A stretch of DNA of 64,000 nucleotides from CAVTLG01 sp963802635 (GCA_963802635.1 CAWDJJ010000001.1:2914001-2978000); one strand, 5' to 3'; shown: positions 19,788-28,939, counted from the first letter of the stretch. The notes: a model not told the origin generated them from the sequence alone. Numbers and translations are program-made.

Positions 19788-20077
19788 TTACCCACGGGAT
19801 GCGCAACGAGATTGCGCTTTGTGGCAAAATCCAGGAATTTCATACAGATACAACCTATGCACTTCTCACAGGCTATGCAATGAGTTTTAACTCAACAACA
19901 ATTGAGATTGAGAGTACCCTTCATGGCTCTTCTGTTTCCAGAAGGCAAAGGTCTTTTTGCTTTCCTCCCAGAAAAAAGGGGAACATGGAACGAGCCAGTG
20001 GAGCTATTTCAGCGAAATGTGCATCTCGTTACGCATCCTGTGGGTTTTGCCGCCTCTCGGGGCTTTTAAGTGTACCC
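19788..20077. other. Intergenic stretch, nothing supported
   Basis: A plus-strand frame (19799-20089) is open but has no ribosome binding site or family resemblance and overlaps the transposase relic. I see no gene here. Confidence 0.4.
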
Positions 20078-20870
20078 GTTTTCCCTTGAGAGCTTGCCAA
20101 GCAACAATTGTAGAGCTTCTTGTGGTTTGGCACTGAAATGTCTCATTTGTTTTGCAACGTTGTTCACACTCAACCAATCCATGAATGCGAGTATTCCTCC
20201 ATTTAATGCAGCTAATACTTCTGCGACACCTTTGATACGCGCTTGGGTAATATCTTCTCAAAGAGTCACATCACGCCGGTAATGCAACCTATTTTCAATA
20301 TGCCAATGCCTTCGATTCAATTCCAGGAGACGCTTTGCATTTTCCTTTTTTCTTGGGAAATTTGTAACGCCGTAAACAATTTCTATTCTCTCTTTCCCTC
20401 TCTCTCTCTTATACATTTTCGTATCATAAAGACTTGCGCAATACCAGACCAATCTTTCTGGAACCATTCGTTCATCTGCGTACTGGTCCAAATTTCCCGC
20501 ACTTTCAGCCTTCCATGCCCTTTATTCACCTCTTTGTGATACTGAAATTCATTCCTGTCGATTTCTTCATCTTCGAAAAATTCACATAAATTGCCGCGAT
20601 CTACCGGATTATTCTTCTTAACATTTATGACGTAATATGCATGCTATGTTGCACATCACGATATACAGCTAAATATCGAATACCAAGTAATAATACGTCC
20701 TTTCACCAATAATGTATGTAATATTGCTTCGCAAGCAGATTTCTCATTTTTCTTCTTGTCAACGCAAAACTGATTGAGGACAATGCCGCTTTCACACCCA
20801 TAAAATGACAAAAGATGCATTAGAGGCTGGTCATCTCTTCCATGTTTCAGGGTTCCACGGGTAGAGGCAA
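20078..20870 (-). pseudogene. Decayed ISAs1-family transposase
   Basis: Reading the minus strand from about 20870 to 20078 gives the central and C-terminal parts of an ISAs1-type DDE transposase: an RGTLKHGRD segment, YYVINVKKNNP, a GHGRLKVREIWTS segment, RRHWHIENRLHYRRDVTL and then EDITQARIKGVAEVLAALNG. The reading is broken by two in-frame stops between the first and second blocks, a frameshift inside an (AG)6 run near 20390-20405, and a TGA at 20258-20260 where an Arg codon is expected. The N-terminal DDE region and the element ends are not visible, so it cannot be active. Confidence 0.8.
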
Positions 20871-20912
20871 GGGCTTACATCCTCGGATTGCTAACACTTA
20901 TCACGTTCAATA

Positions 20913-21926
20913 TTAAGCTATATTTGTCCATATCCTCATGTTTGCAAAAAGAGCTTCCGTTTGAGCATCTTGTTGTCCATCTGTCACTGCTGCCAAGACT
21001 CCAATACTTCCCGTTGACGAGACCTCATTGGTGAGCATTCTCTCTCTGTATGCATCAACATACAACTCTATAGAAGTGCCTCGTGCGACAATGGTAATGG
21101 TGACGGTCTGCTGCGGAACAAGGCTTTCTCCAATAAGGCATCCAGGGGATAGAGGATAGCATTTAGGAAGAAGGTCTGTTATGTATCCGTTCTGCGTCAT
21201 TACGGTAAGATCTAAATAGCCCTCAATCGGTCCGCCCATTAGGGTCAGCAAGTAGCGATCTCGAAACAAGATCCCACTTATGTCTCCCATCATCAATGTC
21301 ATTTCCACTTGCAGTGCAAAATCACTGAAGTTTGTTTTATCCGCAAGGCACATTTGTAGCTTACTTTTATTGTCAGCGCGTACTTCATAGCCAGAAGTGG
21401 TGAATATGCAGGCGTTTTGCTGGGATGGAATGGCCTCCCACCCCAGACGGTTTGAGGTGAGTGGATCGTTGACTACAACTGTACCAGTGTATGGTGTGTT
21501 TGGAATGGCAGTCCGAGGCAGGCCTGAATAGGAAGCAATAGCTTGATAGCAGGGATAGATCAGAGCAGTGATGAGGCTGGCAATTCCTACAGCGAGTTTA
21601 AGGCGACGGGTCGGTAAACTAGCCTGGACAAAACTGTGTGATTGTTTGAGCCAACCGAGGAAGCGCTTGCTTGCAACCAACACCAACACACCACTCACTA
21701 AACCAGCAAGAATAGCCCAGGCAATGGTGCCAAGTCTAATAATGGGCAAAGGAAGACGCATCGGATCGGCGATATAGAGACCTATGTCAAATAGAATAGC
21801 GAATAGGAACACAAGAGGAAGTGCAATAAGAAGATAGGAGCCAAAGACCCTCCAGGTAAGGGCCGTTTTCGCCTTTTTAATGAAATCCATCACTGGTCGT
21901 ATGCATTTCTGCAACCGCGACACCAT
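20913..21926 (-). CDS. Membrane protein with extracytoplasmic beta-sandwich domain
   Basis: A 337-residue protein with three predicted membrane helices (about residues 28-51, 64-85, 110-130), then a C-terminal domain of about 200 residues. That domain (LTSNRLGWEAI, ADKTNFSDFALQVEMTLMMGD, GILFRDRYLL) resembles the concanavalin-like/3-keto-disaccharide hydrolase-type domain that Ktedonobacterial membrane kinases often carry on the outside. Here there is no kinase domain, so it may be a sensor or binding protein; this is inference. AAGGAGGA precedes the ATG at 21926, which I choose over an in-frame start at 22007. Confidence 0.7.
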   Translation of the reverse strand: MVSRLQKCIRPVMDFIKKAKTALTWRVFGSYLLIALPLVFLFAILFDIGLYIADPMRLPLPIIRLGTIAWAILAGLVSGVLVLVASKRFLGWLKQSHSFVQASLPTRRLKLAVGIASLITALIYPCYQAIASYSGLPRTAIPNTPYTGTVVVNDPLTSNRLGWEAIPSQQNACIFTTSGYEVRADNKSKLQMCLADKTNFSDFALQVEMTLMMGDISGILFRDRYLLTLMGGPIEGYLDLTVMTQNGYITDLLPKCYPLSPGCLIGESLVPQQTVTITIVARGTSIELYVDAYRERMLTNEVSSTGSIGVLAAVTDGQQDAQTEALFANMRIWTNIA

Positions 21927-22253
21927 AATATCTTTCCTCCTTAAATAGTAAACGCAGATCCTACCCACATTTCCAATCATCAAAATGACCTGATTTACTT
22001 TTGCCAAGTGAGAGGACCGCTACCTTGTAGAATTAGAGTATCACCCTAATTAGGACAAAAAGTATCCATAAAGATGGCATCCAGTTGCTTGTGAATTTTG
22101 TTTGCGCTCCCAACGTGCAAGTAGAAACAAGGCTTGGCTCCGTTTATACCACACTGGCGTGTTTATATAACATCATCAATCATACTTTGCAGCAAACTCC
22201 TCTTATGATATACTCCTCTTGCATCATTGTGGGGCGAAGGTTCTTTGAGAAAG

Positions 22254-22943
22254 ATGAAGAGACAGATGGAGCAGCATATAGACCATTCAAGAGACAAGCA
22301 TCCGCTTTTTAGATCCGATCACTCTTATGGCAACATTGTTCTGAATTTTCAGCATGCAGCCAATAGCAAGTTTGGTGTTTACGCAAACGCTTTTCATACA
22401 GCAGGGCAAGCACTCTTCGAGCGGATGTTTGATAGTGGTGGCTACAGTGATTTGGAAGGATGCCCTATTATCTTCCTGTATCGCCATGCCCTCGAACTAT
22501 ACTTGAAAGCGATTGTGCTGCATGGTGATGTGATTATGCAACTCAATGGCAAGATGCTTCTCACGAACCGGAGTCTCCTGCAAAAACATAATTTGCTCCC
22601 TTTCTTTCCTTTGCTCAGACAAACCTTTGGCGCAGTTGGCTGGAACTGGGATCTAGATATTGAAGGTTTGCATACCTTTGAGGAGGTCGAGGAGTTGTTG
22701 CGTGATTTTGACGCCGTTGATGTTGGCTCCTACACTTTTCGTTATCCAGTTGATACGAAAGGAAACCCTTCTGTTCCTCATCATTTCTCAATTCATATGC
22801 CTACTTTTTGTAAACGGATGGATGCGCTGCTTGAATCTTTAGAGGCGGCATTGATGGGGTTGGAAGTGACAGAGGATAAAATGCTTGAAGCAGCGTACTA
22901 TGCCCAAGAAGGTTTAGAGGAATTTGATGAATCGCTCGATTGA
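22254..22943 (+). CDS. Hypothetical protein with HEPN-like helical motif
   Basis: The 229-residue protein is soluble and largely helical. The segment CPIIFLYRHALELYLKAIV resembles the first helices of HEPN-type or related four-helix proteins that occur in toxin, Abi and nucleotidyltransferase-associated contexts, but I do not see the R-X4-6-H RNase motif, so nuclease activity is not supported. The C-terminus is acidic. ATG at 22254 and 22266 are both possible, and an upstream GTG (22227) is in frame; I take 22254. It is followed at 117 bp by the AbiJ-like pair in the same direction, so it may belong to the same accessory unit. Confidence 0.6.
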   Translation: MKRQMEQHIDHSRDKHPLFRSDHSYGNIVLNFQHAANSKFGVYANAFHTAGQALFERMFDSGGYSDLEGCPIIFLYRHALELYLKAIVLHGDVIMQLNGKMLLTNRSLLQKHNLLPFFPLLRQTFGAVGWNWDLDIEGLHTFEEVEELLRDFDAVDVGSYTFRYPVDTKGNPSVPHHFSIHMPTFCKRMDALLESLEAALMGLEVTEDKMLEAAYYAQEGLEEFDESLD

Positions 22944-23060
22944 AAAAGTTGAGAGTATCATAGGCTATAGATGTATTGAGATCCCTGCTTAGTGATTATC
23001 TGTTTCTTTTCTCTAATATCGGCATTTAGAGCAATTGATAGAAAGATGTAGCAGTTCAGG

Positions 23061-23537
23061 ATGGAATTGATTTCAATTGCGCTCCGTCACAATTTCCGAG
23101 AATTTTGCAGTAGTATTGTTCTTCGTCAAATTGATGACATGTTTCTTGGATGTGGGATTCAACGGGAAGAAGTCTCCTCGGAGATACTTTCTCGGACAAG
23201 TGGCGAACGGCGCACGCGAGTGGAAGAATACTACGCTTCGCTCGACTGGACAAAACCAGCGGATGCACAGAAATTTTTAGATGTGATTAGCTTTGCACTT
23301 GTACAGGAATACGTTCCTCAAAACTATAAAGTACATCTTCGCCATTTGTGTAAAATGGCTGGCTTTCAGGAGGAGGATGATATTATTACCCTGCTCCACC
23401 CTGAGCAAAAAAATGTTTCTTCAAATCTTGTCAGCACCAGCACACAACAGAAAAAACGAAAGAAAGGACAAAGAAGCTGGAAAAGAGGATTTCTGCTATC
23501 ACACGAAGAGATATTATCGACGAACTTTGCTCTTTGA
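23061..23537 (+). CDS. Small helical protein upstream of AbiJ-like nuclease
   Basis: A 158-residue protein. The first 100 residues (RHNFREFCSSIVLRQIDDMFLGCG, SGERRTRVEEYYASLDWTKPADAQKFLDVI) form a compact helical module that I recall as the N-terminal piece of some abortive-infection-like proteins; I cannot give it a database name. The last 40 residues are a basic linker (QQKKRKKGQRSWKRG). Its TGA stop overlaps the TTG start of the next gene (TTGA at 23534-23537), so the two are translationally coupled and may once have been, or may function as, one protein. Confidence 0.65.
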   Translation: MELISIALRHNFREFCSSIVLRQIDDMFLGCGIQREEVSSEILSRTSGERRTRVEEYYASLDWTKPADAQKFLDVISFALVQEYVPQNYKVHLRHLCKMAGFQEEDDIITLLHPEQKNVSSNLVSTSTQQKKRKKGQRSWKRGFLLSHEEILSTNFAL

Positions 23538-24382
23538 AGATTGAAGGCAGGCTCAATTTGATAGAATTTCTTAGAATGACCTGGCCGAACTTGGACTCTA
23601 TGAGTTCGCCTGCCTCACGAGCATCACTGGCAGATGATGTAAGTAGGCATATGATCGAATTCTCTGAGGACTGGGACTACGAGTTCCTTCTCTATCAGTG
23701 TCTCAAGTTGGGAGAGTGCAGCGATGAGTTATTTACAACTTTCTTGGCATCATGCCTTCATCCACTTGTTCGGCCAGATAAGAAAGAAGTGGCAGAGTTG
23801 CTTTCGTTCTTTAACGAGGCATTACGTCCAGATGGTTATGTACTCAAACTCGCCTCTATGCAATCTGGACGACCGATTTACAGAGCATGCACATTTGGAA
23901 CGAATGACGAGGAATATATTGTTCCTCGGGCAATTGAAATAATTGAGCAATTGGCTCGTAACTTTCATTTGGTCGTAAGAAAATTAAGTCAGCGCCACGA
24001 CCATCGCCCTCCACTCGAAATACGGGATGAGTACGATGTCCAAGATTTGTTTTACGCACTGCTCACGCCGTTCTTTGAAGACATCCGCTCCGAAGAAGTA
24101 GCACCTAGCCATGCGGGAGGGCATGGCCGAATCGACTTCTTAATCAAAGCAGAGCAAATTGTAATAGAGATAAAAAAGACGCGACCATCTCTCAAAGTTA
24201 GAGAACTTCGAGACCAACTGATTGTTGATAAGGAGATATATCGAACCCACCCCCACTGTCGAACCTTCATTGCTTTTATTTATGATCCTGACGGCTATAT
24301 TGATAACTCAATAGGATTTGAAAGAGATTTAAGCAATACTCCTGGTGATATACGGGTAAAAGTAATTGTTGCACCTCGTTAA
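23534..24382 (+). CDS. AbiJ N-terminal-domain-like protein with PD-(D/E)XK nuclease domain
   Basis: Residues 1-120 match the AbiJ NTD3-type module of abortive-infection proteins by eye: GRLNLIEFL, EDWDYEFLL, CSDELFTTFLASCLHPLVRPD and FFNEALRPDGYVL. Residues 165-270 form a PD-(D/E)XK-type nuclease: YDVQDLFYALLTPFFEDI, then Asp201 (GRIDFLI), Glu212 and Lys214 (IEIKKT), with a Tyr/His-bearing strand after. All catalytic positions appear intact, so DNA or RNA cleavage is plausible. The start is TTG, overlapping the upstream stop. Phage defence is inferred from the AbiJ resemblance and from the accessory setting; no trigger can be seen. Confidence 0.75.
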   Translation: MKIEGRLNLIEFLRMTWPNLDSMSSPASRASLADDVSRHMIEFSEDWDYEFLLYQCLKLGECSDELFTTFLASCLHPLVRPDKKEVAELLSFFNEALRPDGYVLKLASMQSGRPIYRACTFGTNDEEYIVPRAIEIIEQLARNFHLVVRKLSQRHDHRPPLEIRDEYDVQDLFYALLTPFFEDIRSEEVAPSHAGGHGRIDFLIKAEQIVIEIKKTRPSLKVRELRDQLIVDKEIYRTHPHCRTFIAFIYDPDGYIDNSIGFERDLSNTPGDIRVKVIVAPR

Positions 24383-24554
24383 CAAAATTTATGCCATTAC
24401 CGACTGTTACGAGATTTGAAGAAAGCATAAGCATGCTATGAGGTGATCTCCACTAGAGTCACGGGGATCACCCCCAGATAGTAAAAAACACTGTTGGCAG
24501 GAAGATCCCGTATAATTGTAAGCTAGCGCGAAAGGAAATATCTCTATGCTATAA

Positions 24555-24809
24555 GGAACAGACGCCAGTCTTACGACCCATCTCGCTGAATATGTCTGTA
24601 AGATAACCTATGGCTTGTTACACGTCGCTGACTTTCCGCCTGAGCTTAGTAAAACATTTGAGAAGATAACCCAGATGTTTAATGCAACAGTTAGCCCATT
24701 CGCTATCATAGAACATGAGGGACGAAATACCGCCGACTTCTATGCAAATTGTTTCAATACTTCCTCTAAAAACAAGCCATTGTCAGAAACTATGCCGTAC
24801 GAGCTATGA
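24555..24809 (+). pseudogene. Possible coding remnant without start codon
   Basis: The frame is open from 24555 to the stop at 24807-24809, but the first in-frame start-like codon (TTG, 24615) has no ribosome binding site. The translation (AEYVCKITYGLLHVADFPPELS, FEKITQMFNATVSPFAIIEHEG) looks protein-like, not random, and could be the 3' remnant of a lost gene. I recognise no family. It converges on nadA. The rest of 24383-24830 shows nothing I can support. Confidence 0.3.
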
Positions 24810-24830
24810 TCCCTGTTAGCATGTTGCGAA

Positions 24831-26018
24831 CTATGCGGCAAGCGAGAGCATACGCTGCAAGGCTACCCGCGCCCAGTGGGCAGTTTCCTCATTGACGCTG
24901 ACCTGATTCAGGACTTCACCTGCCAACAGCGCTTCCAGCACCCAGGCGAGATAGGCCGGGTGAATGCGATACATGGTAGAACAAGGGCAAACAATCGGAT
25001 CAAGGCAGAAAATGAACTGCTCCGGGTGCTCTTTCGCCAAGCGATGGACGAGGTTGATCTCAGTGCCAACTGCCCACTGGCTACCGGCAGGAGCCTGCTC
25101 GATTTGCTGAATGATGTATTCGGTCGAGCCGTAGAGATCAGCAGCAGCGACTACCTCGCGCCGACATTCTGGGTGTACCAGTACTTTGATGCCAGGATAG
25201 TCGGCACGCGCATGGGCGATTTGTTGCACGCTAAAGCGCATATGTGTGGAACAATAGCCTTTCCAGAGGATGATTCTGGAGCGCTCAATCTCCTCTTCGG
25301 CGTCCTCTGAAGCCATGGGATCTTTGGGATTCCAGACCGCCATGTGCTGTTCCGCAATGCCATATTTGAGCGCCGTATTGCGTCCCAGGTTCTCGTCTGG
25401 GAAGAAAAGAACGCGCTTACCACGCTGAAAGGCCCATCTGACGACTGCCGGAGCATTCGACGATGTACAAACGACGCCACCATGGAGGCCACAGAATGCC
25501 TTGAGATTTGCTGCAGAGTTCATATAAGTAACGGGAATGATACCGGCGTCCTCTCCCAGCACCTCGTGAAGCATCTGCCAGCACTCCTCGACCTCGGCAA
25601 TGTTCGCCATATCCGCCATCGAGCAGCCCGCCGCTGGATTGGGGAGAATCACTTTCTGATGAGACGCACTGAGGATATCAGCGCTCTCGGCCATAAAGTG
25701 TACACCGCAGAACAGGATATAATCAGCCTCAGGACGCGCAGCTGCTAGCTCGGCAAGCTTAAAAGAATCACCGCGATAATCAGCATATTTGATAATTTCG
25801 TCCCGCTGATAATGATGACCAAGAATCACCAGACGTTCACCTAACGTAGCTCTCGCCTGCGAGATACGACGGTCCAATTCCGCGCCATCCATCTCCGCAT
25901 AGACTGTGGGGATTGTATCAATACGCCTGGACAGATCGTGCTTAGCACGCGTACTCGGTGAGAGTAATGGCAGAATGCGTGTTTCCTGGCTTTCGGCGCA
26001 GGCTGTCTGTAGAGTCAT
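24831..26018 (-). CDS. nadA: Quinolinate synthase NadA
   Basis: NadA is a [4Fe-4S] enzyme that condenses iminoaspartate with dihydroxyacetone phosphate to quinolinate in de novo NAD synthesis. The 395-residue protein has the family marks: LVILGHHYQRDEIIKYAD, the first cluster cysteine region (ILFCGVHFMAESADIL), the CTSSNA segment, HPECRREV, TEINLVHRL and the CPCSTMYRIHPAYL end. AAGGAGGA supports the ATG at 26018 rather than the in-frame start at 26057. It is the last gene of the nadB-nadC-nadA operon, about 50 bp after nadC. Confidence 0.96.
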   Translation of the reverse strand: MTLQTACAESQETRILPLLSPSTRAKHDLSRRIDTIPTVYAEMDGAELDRRISQARATLGERLVILGHHYQRDEIIKYADYRGDSFKLAELAAARPEADYILFCGVHFMAESADILSASHQKVILPNPAAGCSMADMANIAEVEECWQMLHEVLGEDAGIIPVTYMNSAANLKAFCGLHGGVVCTSSNAPAVVRWAFQRGKRVLFFPDENLGRNTALKYGIAEQHMAVWNPKDPMASEDAEEEIERSRIILWKGYCSTHMRFSVQQIAHARADYPGIKVLVHPECRREVVAAADLYGSTEYIIQQIEQAPAGSQWAVGTEINLVHRLAKEHPEQFIFCLDPIVCPCSTMYRIHPAYLAWVLEALLAGEVLNQVSVNEETAHWARVALQRMLSLAA

Positions 26019-26068
26019 AAGATCTCCTCCTTTGACTTGCCCTATACTCGTCTGCATGCAGAGAGATA

Positions 26069-26911
26069 TCAGACAAATTCTAGCGAGATGTCGAAATTGG
26101 GTGCAGAATGTGTGACTGCTCCGAGCGAGATGAAATCAACACCTGTGTTGGCAACAGTTGCTAGGCGCTCGGTGTTGGTTCCGATATTGCCCGATGCCTC
26201 TATCAGCACCTGTGGTGCGTGCTCGCGTATGAATGCAACTGCATCACGCAGCATTTCGATACTCATGTTATCCAGTAATACTACTTCCGCACCTGCCTCC
26301 AACGCTGTCTGTACCTCCTCCTGTGTCTCACATTCCACCTCAATCTTCAGCAAGTGTGGGGCCAGACGCCTTGCCGCAGTAACAGCCTGTGCAATACCTC
26401 CAGCAGCCTTGATATGGTTATCTTTGATCAGTACGCCATCGCTCAAACCAAAGCGATGGTTTCGTCCCCCGCCCAGTTGTACCGCCATCTTCTCCAGGCT
26501 ACGCAGTCCAGGTGTCGTTTTACGTGTGTCGAGAATGTGTGCGCGCGAGCCATCAATAGCCTGAACACAGCGCGCAGTAAGCGTCGCGATGCCAGAGAGA
26601 TGACCCAGGAAGTTGAGCGCAACCCGCTCAGCACTCAGCAGTGAGCGGGCAGGACCATGCAAGGAGGCCAACTCTTGCCCGGCTTGCACCGAGGCTCCAT
26701 CCTGAAGCAGCACTTCGACGGTTGTGCGTTCATCGAAGATGCGAAATGTCTCGCTAGCGATTGCCAGCCCGGCGATAACACCTGTTTGTTTCGCTATGAT
26801 ACGTGCCTCTGCATAGTGTTGCTCGGAGACAGTACTGATGGTCGTAATATCAGTATATGCTCCATCTTCCTCTAATGCCTGCTTAATAAGGTCATCTTGC
26901 GACTTAGACAT
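26069..26911 (-). CDS. nadC: Nicotinate-nucleotide pyrophosphorylase (carboxylating) NadC
   Basis: NadC decarboxylates quinolinate and transfers it to PRPP, making nicotinic acid mononucleotide. The 280-residue sequence contains the N-terminal EDGAYTDITTIS segment, the LNFLGHLSGIATLTARCV helix, the DTRKTTPGLR phosphoribosyl-binding loop, GGGRNHRFGLSDGVLIKDNH and the C-terminal EASGNI...GVDFISLG barrel strands. The ATG at 26911 follows GAGGAGG and overlaps the end of nadB by 8 bp, which points to translational coupling. The frame is open further upstream, but inside nadB. Confidence 0.96.
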   Translation of the reverse strand: MSKSQDDLIKQALEEDGAYTDITTISTVSEQHYAEARIIAKQTGVIAGLAIASETFRIFDERTTVEVLLQDGASVQAGQELASLHGPARSLLSAERVALNFLGHLSGIATLTARCVQAIDGSRAHILDTRKTTPGLRSLEKMAVQLGGGRNHRFGLSDGVLIKDNHIKAAGGIAQAVTAARRLAPHLLKIEVECETQEEVQTALEAGAEVVLLDNMSIEMLRDAVAFIREHAPQVLIEASGNIGTNTERLATVANTGVDFISLGAVTHSAPNFDISLEFV

Positions 26912-28568
26912 GGGGTGTGACCTCCTCGCGTCGAAGCAATGATCCGTAAGGATTACTATGCAGGGGCTGGAAAGCGTAGTGAAGAATCTCCATGCCATCT
27001 ACTGGGAGCTGGTAATCTTGCCGCCAATGGCTGCCTCGACTCTCATGTCGTTCCATCGCCGCTGCAATAACCAGCTCGGCAACCTGAAGCATGTTCGTGG
27101 TTTCTACAACCTCTCGATCCTGCATATCTTGCTCGGATAGCGCATAGCGATGAGTTTGTACCCATTGCCTGGCCGCCAACAATCCCTGCTGGTCACGACG
27201 GAGAGACACGTAACGCCACATAATCTGCCGTAGCTCGCGCCTCACTTGTAGTGAGTTCTGCCTATCAGCACTACCGGATGATAGACTTGCCAGCGCCTCA
27301 TCGTAGATGATGAGGGATGTATCTTTGCGTAGTGGCTGCTTGAACCGTGTTGTCTCTTCTGCCAGCGTCAGGCTGTCTGCAACACGAACGCCGTAAACCA
27401 GTCCCTCCAAAAGCGAGTTACTGGCAAGCCTGTTCGCACCATGAACGCCAGTACAGGCTACTTCTCCGACTGCGTAGAGACCAGGGAGCGTGGTATGTCC
27501 ATTGGTATCGACCATCACACCTCCCATGCAGTAATGAGCGGCTGGCGCGATAGGTATCATGTCCGTTGCTAAATCCAGGCCATACTCACGACAGATAGCA
27601 GAGATGGTAGGGAAACGAGCATGCATCTTCTCGGCGGAAAGATGACGGAGATCGAGATACTGGCAGTCAGTCTGCTCCGTTAGCATCTCGCTCAAGATGG
27701 CACGTGCGACAACGTCACGCGGAGCAAGTTCAGCTTGCTCACTATAGCGTAGCATGAAGCGCTCTCCCGCGTGGTTGCGCAGGTATGCTCCCTCGCCACG
27801 TACCGCCTCTGATATCAAGTGTGACGAACCGTCAACAACGAGCACTGTGGGATGAAACTGCATGAACTCAAGATCAATCAGCGCTGCGCCTGCTTGCCAG
27901 GCCAGGGCCAAGCCGTCAGCCGTAGCTCCAGCAGGATTAGATGTGTGTAGCCAGAGGCCGCCTGCGCCGCCGTTCGCTAACACCGTTGAGTGCGCGGCCA
28001 GTGTGAAGCTCTGTCCATACTGGTCGATGGCTTGTAGTCCAACACAACGTCCGTCCTCAAGCAAGAGGTTGCGTACAAAAGTTTCTTCATACACAACAAT
28101 AGAAGACCGTACATGCAATGCAGCAAGCAACGCACGCTCTATCTCGGCACCCGTCGCATCTCCACCTGCATGTAGAACCCGCCAGCGACAGTGTGCGCCC
28201 TCACGACCTAGCAGCAGTCCATCGGGTGTCGCATGATCCATATTATCAGGTTGCGCACGATCAAATTGCACGCCCATTTGAATGAGCCAGCGTACCGCAT
28301 GGGGAGCTTGCTCTACCAGAACACGTACCGCCTCCTCATCGCATAAACCCGCACCTGCAGCTAACGTATCCTGCAAATGAAGTTCAGAGCTATCATCTGT
28401 TCCCAACGCCACCGCCAGGCCACCCTGGGCATAGCGCGTATTGCTCTCACCGAGTTGTCCTTTGGTGAAAAGCGCCACACGTAAATGCTCCGGCAAACGG
28501 AGGGCGACTGAGAGTCCCGCAATGCCGCCTCCAATGATGGCGACATCAAACGGTTGGCTGTGAGTCAT
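26904..28568 (-). CDS. nadB: L-aspartate oxidase NadB
   Basis: NadB is the flavoenzyme that oxidises aspartate to iminoaspartate, the substrate of NadA. The 554-residue protein has the FAD-binding start VAIIGGGIAGLSVAL, SNTRYAQGG, the HAGGDATG segment, the GVHGANRLASNSLLEGLV C-terminal FAD motif and a helical C-terminal domain. AAGGAGA precedes the ATG. It opens the operon; the promoter and two palindromes lie 20-115 bp upstream. Confidence 0.96.
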   Translation of the reverse strand: MTHSQPFDVAIIGGGIAGLSVALRLPEHLRVALFTKGQLGESNTRYAQGGLAVALGTDDSSELHLQDTLAAGAGLCDEEAVRVLVEQAPHAVRWLIQMGVQFDRAQPDNMDHATPDGLLLGREGAHCRWRVLHAGGDATGAEIERALLAALHVRSSIVVYEETFVRNLLLEDGRCVGLQAIDQYGQSFTLAAHSTVLANGGAGGLWLHTSNPAGATADGLALAWQAGAALIDLEFMQFHPTVLVVDGSSHLISEAVRGEGAYLRNHAGERFMLRYSEQAELAPRDVVARAILSEMLTEQTDCQYLDLRHLSAEKMHARFPTISAICREYGLDLATDMIPIAPAAHYCMGGVMVDTNGHTTLPGLYAVGEVACTGVHGANRLASNSLLEGLVYGVRVADSLTLAEETTRFKQPLRKDTSLIIYDEALASLSSGSADRQNSLQVRRELRQIMWRYVSLRRDQQGLLAARQWVQTHRYALSEQDMQDREVVETTNMLQVAELVIAAAMERHESRGSHWRQDYQLPVDGMEILHYAFQPLHSNPYGSLLRREEVTPHV

Positions 28569-28586
28569 GCCTTATTCTCCTTCGAA

Positions 28587-28607
28587 TAAGTGTAACTTGT
28601 ACACTTA
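28587..28607 (-). promoter_or_regulatory. Operator-like palindrome 1 upstream of nadB
   Basis: A perfect inverted repeat with 8-bp arms and a 5-bp spacer (TAAGTGTA-ACTTG-TACACTTA). It lies between the predicted transcription start and the nadB start codon. NAD genes are often controlled by NiaR or NrtR repressors that bind such palindromes; which protein acts here is not known. Confidence 0.65.
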
Positions 28608-28626
28608 TGACTCTGACAAAAAGAAA

Positions 28627-28647
28627 AAGGTGTTACTTATACACTAA
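28627..28647 (-). promoter_or_regulatory. Operator-like palindrome 2 upstream of nadB
   Basis: A second, imperfect site with the same layout (AAGGTGTT-ACTTA-TACACTAA), centred 40 bp from site 1, about four helical turns. It covers the predicted start of transcription, which would suit repression. Confidence 0.55.
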
Positions 28648-28652
28648 GTCAC

Positions 28653-28681
28653 AGTATAACAGGTCATGGGGTCATTGTCCA
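28653..28681 (-). promoter_or_regulatory. Sigma-A promoter of nadB-nadC-nadA
   Basis: On the minus strand TGGACA (28676-28681) and TATACT (28653-28658) are separated by exactly 17 bp. The implied transcription start is near 28646, inside palindrome 2. Confidence 0.65.
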
Positions 28682-28840
28682 CCCTTGTTTGTGAGAAAAC
28701 TCTCTGTTTCGTCCCCTTTTTTTGCGAATATTGGTGTCCAGTTTTGTCTAACAAAACCTGATCGATATGGTGTCAGAAATGATGTCAATTGATGCAGGGG
28801 AAGAAGCGGCTTTCACAGTGGTGAGTGCGATAAAATAGCT

Positions 28841-28855
28841 GTACCATGATGGTAC
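28841..28855. promoter_or_regulatory. Perfect palindrome GTACCATGATGGTAC
   Basis: A 7-1-7 inverted repeat 85 bp upstream of the DUF2321 gene, overlapping a possible TACAAT -10 box at 28852-28857. It could be an operator for the gene pair downstream. Similarity to the palindrome inside the 47-bp repeats is noted without a known meaning. Confidence 0.4.
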
Positions 28856-28939
28856 AATAAGGTCGGTAAATGTCGATTTGATCTCCCTGTTTTACATAGG
28901 GAACATATCACGATTTCAGGAAAAATGTAGGACTCAGAG

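Noticed and set aside
19799..20089. Plus-strand open frame of 96 codons
   Set aside because: Overlaps the ISAs1 transposase relic on the other strand and has no start signal.
22085..22312. Plus-strand frame just before the gene at 22254
   Set aside because: Overlaps the better-supported gene in another frame and shows no protein-like pattern.
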